From NCBI GenBank assembly GCA_964035795.1, contig OZ038320.1, positions 6,913,164 to 6,977,163 on the forward strand: a stretch of 64,000 nucleotides of DNA, given 5' to 3'. The DNA is from Pterobdella sp. o SKG-2022. Its lineage: Eukaryota; Annelida; Clitellata; Hirudinida; Piscicolidae. Below, one piece after another: positions 52,703 to 64,000 of this stretch. A program made the position numbers and the translations under genes. The number at the start of each line of letters is the position of its first letter. Position 1 is the first letter of the stretch. The notes below the pieces were generated by a model that saw nothing but the letters and a program-made list of their open reading frames with translations, ran no database searches and was not told the origin of the DNA.

Positions 52703-54053
52703 ATGCAGCTAATGACACTTCTCATTTTTTAAAATAAAATACCAATAAAAAACATTTTTGGTGAATTTTACGTGTTTTTAATTAAAATTTATGCATAGTT
52801 ACTATGCAAAATAATATTATCTTTAATATAAATCATAAACAAGATTTAATATTCAAGCAAAAAGAATGAACGTGTGTTATAACTTAAAGAATAATTTATG
52901 TTTAAACCAATATATAATGACCTCCTTGGTGGTCTTAACTATTTAACAGAACGTATGTATTTGGGCAATATACAAGTTGTCTGAAAATTTCAGGAAATTC
53001 TACATGTTTAACGTGTTTTATCTTTGTTATACTTTATGAACGAAAAGTTCAACAAATTTATTAAAAAAATCTTTAATATCCAAAAAGCATGAAACATGGG
53101 CATTGCAGATGAAAATTATTTTTTTATAAAAAAATTTTAATTGTTATACAAAGAAAAAATAAACTGAATTCAAAAAATATTTAGTTTCAAAAATTTCAAT
53201 TATATCTGTGTGTGAATAAATGTATAAAATCATTACTTTTGACCTATAATTGAATTATAACTTAACATAAGATGTAACTAAAATTATACATATTGCCTAA
53301 ACGACAGAGTATGTACTCACTATAAAAGTTTAGGAAATAGTAATATTACCCTATTGTTCACAATACAATGCACTATATATAGAATTTATTTTAGCTATAT
53401 TTACCTTGTTTGAACTATTTTAGACTTTTTTCTAATTTCTCAATCTCTACCTAGCCCCACCTAGTGCCCTACTTTGAACATTTCTTGAAGATTATTCCTC
53501 ATTGAAACAAGTGAACTATTAAATGTGAATTATGAAAACAAGATGATATTTTGTATTGACATGAAGCTTTCACATCTATTTTTTTCATCACCAGGTAAAA
53601 AACTTATTAAAGATATTTTTATGTTGAGGAATTCAAAAATATTTTCCTATAATTCTTAAAGTTAACTTTAATCAATCAAATATTAAAAACCCAAAACAAC
53701 AAAAAGTTACATGTTAAACTTTTCAATGGCTAAAAAAATGCAAATAAAACGAATGAAGTAGAACAAATTTCATATAAACTCTTAAAATCAGCTCACGTGG
53801 TTTCGTTGTAACTAATAATATAACTGTAACTATTTATATCATAACGATTATTTATTCAATATATTGTGTCACTAGTTGAACTAATAGTTTAAAACTATGC
53901 AATACACACCCTGCTTTATAAAACCAAACCACGAATTATTACTATAAAGCCCCAATAGTTCTAATTGAGTTTCAACGATTTTGGAAAAAAATTATTTTGT
54001 TTTCAATTTGGAAACTCTCAAAATAGTTAAAAATTGTTCAAAAAATATAGAAA
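52703..54053. other. AT-rich stretch upstream of the KLF gene
   Basis: Probably holds the promoter and perhaps 5' exons of the KLF gene. A possible small first exon at 53561-53594 (ATG ... CCAG|GTAAAA) does not keep phase with the next exon, so I left it out. Nothing else supportable. Confidence 0.4.
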
Positions 54054-55441
<1,388 letters not shown>

Positions 55442-57617
55442 TTTCTTTTAACCTTTTTATATGTTCACTTATTAACTTTTTCAAAGAAATTTCAATTTGT
55501 TACTAATGGGAAGTCTTTTATAAAGAAATATAATAAGCTTTTTCTTTCAACTAAAATATGTGAAATATCATTACATATAATGAATCCTTAATATTTTATT
55601 TGACCAAATATGTGGTAAAAAAACATTATAAAATTAAATGTTGTATTGGGAAACAGTTTTTAATGACGACTTATAAATTTTTCCTATCAAAAGCGTTAAC
55701 GAACTCCGAATGATCCGTTATTCAAAGTATTTATTGTTAATTACAGACTTTCTGACGGGTAAACTTTCAAGTACTTGATTTATACGTAAGTTTTTTTGCA
55801 TAAATCATTCCTATTAGTTCTTAAGGTTATTTAGACTAGAAATTATCATTTTGAAAATTTAACTGAGATGCAGACTGTAATGAAATGATACTTGAACAGA
55901 ATATTATAGCAAGACAGGTCATTTGTGAAAATCTGCTTAGTGAGAAGTGAAATTGTATATTTCTATATGAATTGAGGCACTAGTGAAAGAACCAGATTAT
56001 AAGAGTGATCGCTTCCATATTTATTTTTGAGATCATACAAATGACAAAAAATTCTCAAAACTTTATTCAACTTCAAAAGCAACATTAAGCTACCACGCCA
56101 TGATGGAGCAAGAGGATTGCTTTAATCATGAAATTCCCCAATATTATATTAGTACAGCGCTTAATTAAGAGCAATTAACAGCTAATATTATTGGAAAAAA
56201 TATATTCAAAAATAAAACCTTCTATTTCAAAAATTTTAGGCCACTGGTAGTTTGATTTAACAGTAAAATAAAAAAATTACGGATGATTTGAGACTGATTA
56301 AGAACAAACGTTTTATCGGATTATGATTATTATTGTAGAAAGGGACGCTGAAGAGAGGGACCGAGAGAAGATTGACCATTGCGGAGTAACAAGTCTTCAG
56401 AAAAATTTATGGAAGCTTCAAAATCAAAAATAATAGGACTTCGTCACTATGCAGTACGTGCAAACTGATAGACGAGATTGTTAGCCAAAAAGAATGTAAA
56501 GAAAGCAAAAAAAAGTGGAATGGATAAACTAGTGAAAATATTATATGTAACCAAATTGATTTCGCTAAAGGTGATATATCAACTCGTTTTCACGTGTCCA
56601 CTTACATTTAATTTCAATGTACATTTCAACACAATAAATAATCTCAGTAACCACACAGTAACTAATGTTTCGTGATAAGGTCTAACTTATCGAAAAGTAG
56701 TTTTGAAATAAATGTATCTAACAAGTACTCATTTTAAAGCTGAAATCAATAAATTCAAGTTTAAGCAGATAATATAACAGTCATCTCAAGCTTCAAACGA
56801 TGACAACATGAAACACTCAAAAAAAATAAATCTTCAATAAAATTAATGAAGACACAAGCAAAAATCAAAAAACTGTGTTGGCTTGAAAAAATTTTATAAA
56901 TATTTAATTGTCTTGATTAATGCCAATAAAATTTTGTACCCAAAATTTTCTAAGCCAGTCAAGAAGAGCTTCACAATTCTTCATTATTTTCCAACACACT
57001 AAATGCACAACCCAAGAGGATCGTGTCGAAATAATAGTAAAACATAAGAAAATAAAAGTTATCAAATTGATAGATACTTTTGTTTTTCTTCTGATAAAAA
57101 TGCACCGATAAAATTTTTCTAGGTTAATAAAATATAAGAGCCAGATTAGAAATCAGCAAAAATAGGCACCCATGAAACTCCCAATAAAGATAGGCGCTCT
57201 AGAACTTATAAAATGTAACTAGAAAATATGTTTTAAAAAGAAAAAAATTCTTTTAATCAAAGATGCACAAAAACCCAGCCCATGTGGTTAGAAGAATCTT
57301 TTGGATTTGAATACAAGTACACTAGGACTGAATAAAATGAAATAAAAGCTAATAAAGCTAATTTTAAAAAATAAACTAATTAAAGTTAATAAACTCTGAA
57401 AAAGATCATTTGATTGAATTAAAATAAGCCGACTGAAACAAATGCTAAAAAATATAACAAAAAAACAATGATAAGACATATCAACAACTGAAATTTCATT
57501 TCTCTCGTCTTAACTTACTTTTATACCATATCTCGGAAGAAAAAAGCAACGAAAACCCAGTGATAACAAGGATGAAAAAAAATAATTATATGACTTTTAA
57601 ATAACAACTTATATTTA
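55442..57617. other. Intergenic stretch between KLF and the minus-strand gene
   Basis: AT-rich. One purine-rich open stretch near 56335-56430 (encoding ERDAEERDREKIDHCG in the plus frame) has no splice sites or family match. A half-hairpin repeat lies near 56.66 kb. I call no gene here. Confidence 0.4.
56660..56720. repeat. Half copy of the 2.5-kb hairpin element
   Basis: The words TGATAAGG, CTAACTTATCGAAAA and AAATAAATGTAT follow in the same order and spacing as in the right arm at 2628-2677. The matching left arm is absent. Confidence 0.6.
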
Positions 57618-60600
57618 TTATTCACATTCGTAATATTCATAATCAGGATAAGAACTAAGGGCTGGAACACTAGCGATTTTTTTTCGCTCGAAAAACGACT
57701 TCATTTTGCTTTTTTCTACAGTGTCATACTTATCATTCTTTTCCAGTTTTATCGTTTTGTACTCCTCCAACTCTATCTACAATTGGGTTTTATTTAAATT
57801 TGATATTATAATGACTATAATTGAGTTATATTTGGATTTGGTGTTATATACAGAAAGATAGTAGTAATTGCGATTGATACTGCTATTAACTCATTAATTA
57901 TCGGAGGGTTTCGAAGCAACACAGCTGCTAATGACGTGAAGTGTGCGCAAAAACATTTACCCGACTAACCACTTGAAACAATAAAATTTTTTTTTTAATA
58001 AAATTGAAAAAACTAATTTAAGAAAATTTTATAATATAATAAAAAAATATATAGATATATCTAATAGTATTAAAAACAGTACAATACCAGAAACGAGTGT
58101 TTATCAAAGAGTTTCTTGAGTGAGTCTTGTATGAAATGTGGTTTCTCATGAAACAAGATTTCATTTAGGTAAGAAAAGACTCCCATTTGATCATAAAAAG
58201 ACGAATTGCCATCATAATCTGCAATTTGAGGGATAAAATATGTATGAAAAACTGCCTACAGCTAAGCGGGATTTGAGTCATAATTAATCTCCTAATACTT
58301 TTTTATCACCAAGTTAATTCGCCCAAGAAATAAAAAAAAAACAGATTCATTTGAGCAATTAATGAAAAAACATTTTAAATCATAAAGATGTTGGTATGAT
58401 GAATCGGAGTAAGACTACTTGGTTTGTGAACTTGAACAGTGTATTCCTCCTTCGTCACAGTTGCCAAGTGTATGAAACGAACGCTGGTAGGATTATGGAT
58501 AACATAAATACATAAATATCATAGAAATAAGTCCAAAAAATATCAAATCTTTATAATTGTTAATGAAATACAATTGGGGCGTTCACTACCACACAAGAAA
58601 ACCCAGTGTAGTTCTGATACAATACAAGGAGAAATCCATCAAATCATAAACTTACCAAAAATCTATGTTTTCTTTCTTTTCAACTTCTTTCCCTTCTGCA
58701 ACTTTGTCGGAAAAATACTCGAGAGCCCCGATGATGAAGTGTGAGAAGATATTTTTGTCGGTGTAGCTTCCAACTTTCAAAGCTGAGGTCAGAAAGACAT
58801 TGGCGCACAAGTCTCTGAATAGCCTGAAAAAGAGGTATAAGCTAATATTTAAGCTATATGGTATAAGCTTACATGAGAGATGAATGAGAATGTTATTTTA
58901 CATAAAACAGTGAAATAAAATAAAATTAATAGGGCAATAACAATGAGATTTAAATAACAAAAATTCAATTTGTATTGTGCTAAAGTTGTAGTTAATAAAA
59001 TAAAGTGCTTAGCAATAGTTTACGTCGTAGTTCACTATTTCACAGATATCATGATAGCCCATATAAAATGAAATATAAAAGCTTGTTCGATAGTTCATAT
59101 AGAAGCACGAACCTCGGTTTGATGGAATCACACGCTTCAACAATGAACTTCGCATCCAGCTTCAAAAAGATGATGCCGAAAAACGTGCAAATGGCTAGAA
59201 TTACAACAATGTTGAGATTATCATTTACTCAAAATTAGATTTATTTATCAAAAAGATTAAAGATATTCTAAAGAAGGGTTAGATAATTTTTATTATAATT
59301 ATAAATGAAGAGACACTGTTTAACAAAAATCCCAACTTCCGAGCATTTAGCTTTCTTGTGATGAATTACATGGAGGGAATTTTAGCTCGTGTTACAAAAA
59401 GCTTAGAATTTGAATCTGTTATATACAATGTTTTTCATTTCTTTTATCATACGAAAGTCCATTTTTTTTTCATTAGGTTGAACGCCCTTTATCATGAAAC
59501 TAACATTAATGAAAATTATTATTATTATCACTAATACTACTAATATTAAAATAACCATTTTTGTTATTATTACAATTATTATTTTCATTATCATATATTA
59601 ATAAAACCTAAAAGAAACGATCTCTTCTGATTGTATTGCAGGGCCTTCACAATGACCTTAAGGATATCAGGAAACTCACTCTTCAGCAGTGCACTGCGGT
59701 GGAACATATGACTATCATGTTTTTTAATCATTTAAGGATCAATTGATAAATAGATCGTTTCGAATCTATTGAACTCTCAAGAGAACATGACTGGAAGGAA
59801 TTTCTTATGTAGGAGTTTTTAATTTTTTTTTGCAGATAATTTCATTTAAAAAGCACATTTGCCTTACTGATAATTTGAAAAATTTCTACAGATCTGAAGT
59901 TTTATATTTTTTCGATGAAAAATTTTGTCCACAAAATCTCTTAAAGTGAATTCCATAATCACCAAAGCTTAAACAAATGTGCCAATTTTACTCACACATC
60001 CATCACTTCGACCAACGCCAGCATAATTCTAAGTCCCTTGGCACAGAAGTCATACGGTCCATCCAATAAACGTAGTGCTATCTGCATCAGTGCATTCCTA
60101 TCCATCCTCTCAGGAAATTTTCTGATGTAGACCTGGCAATTTCAAAATGTTTATCTATGTTTTAAGGATTATTAAACGTGTTGTGTTTATACATGTTGGT
60201 GGTTCTGTGTTTTATGCAGTAATTTTATTAATGTCTTACAAAAACAAAAAATGATAAAAGCAGCAAAAATAAATTGATGGATAAAACCAATCAATTAAAA
60301 AATACTATTAATGAGAAAAGCAACATAGCAATGATAATGATAAAAACTGACATACTTGAGCACAAAAGACCAGGGAATCAATGTGGGTCTTGTCCCACCA
60401 CAGAGAGGCAGTCGAGAAGTTGTTGGAGGGAAAGAACTTTGCAATGATGGGCAGATAGATACAGTTGAGGTTTTTACTTCTTTCTTTCATGGCGTCAGTC
60501 AGTTTCTCCATTTTGTAGGAGCTTTGAAGGGATAATGATGCTGACTATAATAAAATGATACTCCTGATAATAATTTGAGGGGTAATGAGATGTGAGGGTT

Positions 60601-61922
60601 TATTGATGAATTTTTGTCCTTTTTTATTGTCTCTATATTCCCACTTTATGGGGTTAGACGCAAAAAAGTACAAGAAATATATCGATCAAATAAGTATTAT
60701 ATAGTTATTTGATCGAGCTTGTTGTTCATTTCCTAACAAACTCCCATCTACAAAGGCTTATTTAAATATCATTTATTTGTGTCTTATGCAAAAAATTTCG
60801 AGTTAATTTTATGTGAAATTTTCAAATTACAATCAAATTTTATGTGTATTATATATAACATATATATAATATATATATTTATTAAATAAAACATAGAACA
60901 AAGTATTAAAAACCTATCTTCTTTGACGTCAACCATAACCCATGTCAATTCATTTTTCAAACTCTTTTCACTATGGCTTAACGTCTTCACCAGTAGGAAA
61001 AGAATGAACAAATGGTATTCTGAATGTTAATTAGCATAGTTTCAATGCATATAATACTAATTGTATTGAATAGTTATTTTTAGTTTGAAAAACTAAACTT
61101 GCGATCATATTAACAATAGTTATTAAAACTATTTATGAAGATAAATAATCTACTGCAGAACTAAAACTTGGAACAACATCAGCATTCTACGTATAGCCCA
61201 TTTTTTTCAGCAGAGTGAGGCATTTTTGAAAAAATTCTTTTTATAAGTAAGATAGTCATTTGGGTCAATTTTCAAGTTAAACTTTGTCCTGTACTTTTTC
61301 AACAACCTCTCCCAAGTCTCTTATCACCATTCATTCTTACCTCCCTGACTTTCAATAACCACTCTCAGCTGCCTACTACATGACTAAACCACTTCAATGC
61401 AGTGCCGTTTCTATGTGTTGAATGCCAGGTTTTGTATATGAATTTCTTGCACTGATTTTATATTCAACCTCAACTTTAATCGATTAAGTGAAAGTGTTGT
61501 TGAGCCCCATAATAAAACCAGCAACGATTTTAAACATACTTGTTGAAGTACCAAGCGTTTGCAGTTCAATATACCACCATCAAGTGATATCATACAACTC
61601 TTCATTTTTTTAATTTAGGAGCATGTTTAAATAAAAAGAAAATACAACAAAAAAATTAAGCACAAAAAACGTAAAATATAAAAAATATAATCGTCAAAAT
61701 CACAATAAAAAACAAATTAGATTGTCATACCTTGATGCTGTTTATGATAAACCAAATCTCTGAAAACTTCAAGGAAGTGATCATTGAAATTGTCTAGCAA
61801 ATCATTATCAGACTTGAAACCATTTTTTTCAATGGAACAATACGTTTCAAAATGCGCCAACCAGGCCAGGTGTTGGATGCAGCCGAATACCAATGATACG
61901 AATCTACCATCCGTTTTCTTAT
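57618..61922 (-). CDS. C-terminal ten exons of an unidentified alpha-helical protein (partial)
   Basis: Ten exons join in phase: 61922-61731, 61019-60914, 60521-60356, 60132-59996, 59711-59608, 59194-59113, 58823-58656, 58483-58419, 58218-58088, 57776-57618 with the TAA. They encode 435 residues. The exon 61922 acceptor needs an upstream exon beyond the GATA array, so the 5' part is outside the window. The protein looks mostly helical, soluble and free of obvious motifs. Landmarks are LLDNFNDHFLEVFRDLVYH, SLWWDKTHID, IRKFPERMDRNALMQ, HMFHRSALLKSEFPDILK and LFRDLCANVFLTSALKVGS. The C-terminus is acidic and aromatic (YPDYEYYECE). The style suits an ARM/HEAT-like scaffold, but I do not recognise the family. 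Every intron keeps phase, so I am confident it is a real gene. Confidence 0.75.
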
Positions 61923-61998
61923 CTGTCTGTTGAATTTATAGCTAATTGATAGTCAATTGTTATTAAATGAAATTGAGAGAAAGTCTTTATGAATCATA

Positions 61999-64000
<2,002 letters not shown>

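Noticed and set aside
53561..53594. Possible first KLF exon (ATG to CCAG|GTAAAA)
   Set aside because: It ends in phase 1, while the next exon is read from phase 0, so it cannot be joined without a frameshift.
56335..56430. Purine-rich open stretch encoding ERDAEERDREKIDHCG
   Set aside because: About 32 codons with no splice sites, start or recognised family; probably chance or an old element remnant.

Overview
The window looks like nuclear DNA of an AT-rich invertebrate animal. The genes are split by many introns with clean GT-AG borders, some only 50-150 bases and some over 5 kb. The families are animal ones: axonemal dynein assembly, Neuralized, a KLF zinc finger, and a SUEL-lectin/CUB/sushi receptor. 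The repeats are eukaryotic: tRNA-derived SINEs, a non-LTR retrotransposon, small inverted-repeat elements and long GATA microsatellites. I cannot name the species. DNAAF5 implies motile cilia somewhere in the life cycle.

Layout. 0-3 kb: mostly non-coding, with some exon-like pieces on the minus strand near 1.5-1.9 kb and a long perfect-looking hairpin at 2.5-2.7 kb. 3.2-9.0 kb (minus): a complete 14-exon DNAAF5 gene. 9.1-27.2 kb: about 18 kb with no gene I can support, only a SINE and simple repeats. 27.5-37.6 kb (plus): a 7-exon gene for a type I membrane protein with a rhamnose/galactose-binding lectin domain, a CUB-like domain, a sushi domain, one membrane span and a cytoplasmic tail. 37.7-40.5 kb (plus): a complete 4-exon Neuralized-type E3 ubiquitin ligase (NHR-NHR-RING), starting only 155 bases after the receptor stop codon. 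40.65-43.7 kb (minus): a complete 8-exon RNase H1, convergent with Neuralized. 44.7-44.9 kb: a small terminal-inverted-repeat element. 46.0-50.0 kb (minus): a nearly full-length, slightly broken LINE. 51.9-52.7 kb: a LINE 3' fragment and a fresh 130-bp tandem duplication. 54.0-55.4 kb (plus): a short KLF-type zinc-finger gene with two CtBP-type motifs. 57.6-61.9 kb (minus): the last ten exons of a larger gene I do not recognise. 62.0-64.0 kb: a GATA microsatellite that runs off the window edge, built from roughly 612-620-bp higher-order units.

I found no evidence that these genes work in one pathway. The receptor/Neuralized/RNase H1 trio is packed tightly (155 and 150 bases between coding ends) inside an otherwise gene-poor stretch. 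All exon joins below were chosen so that reading phase is kept across every intron; no transcript data were available.
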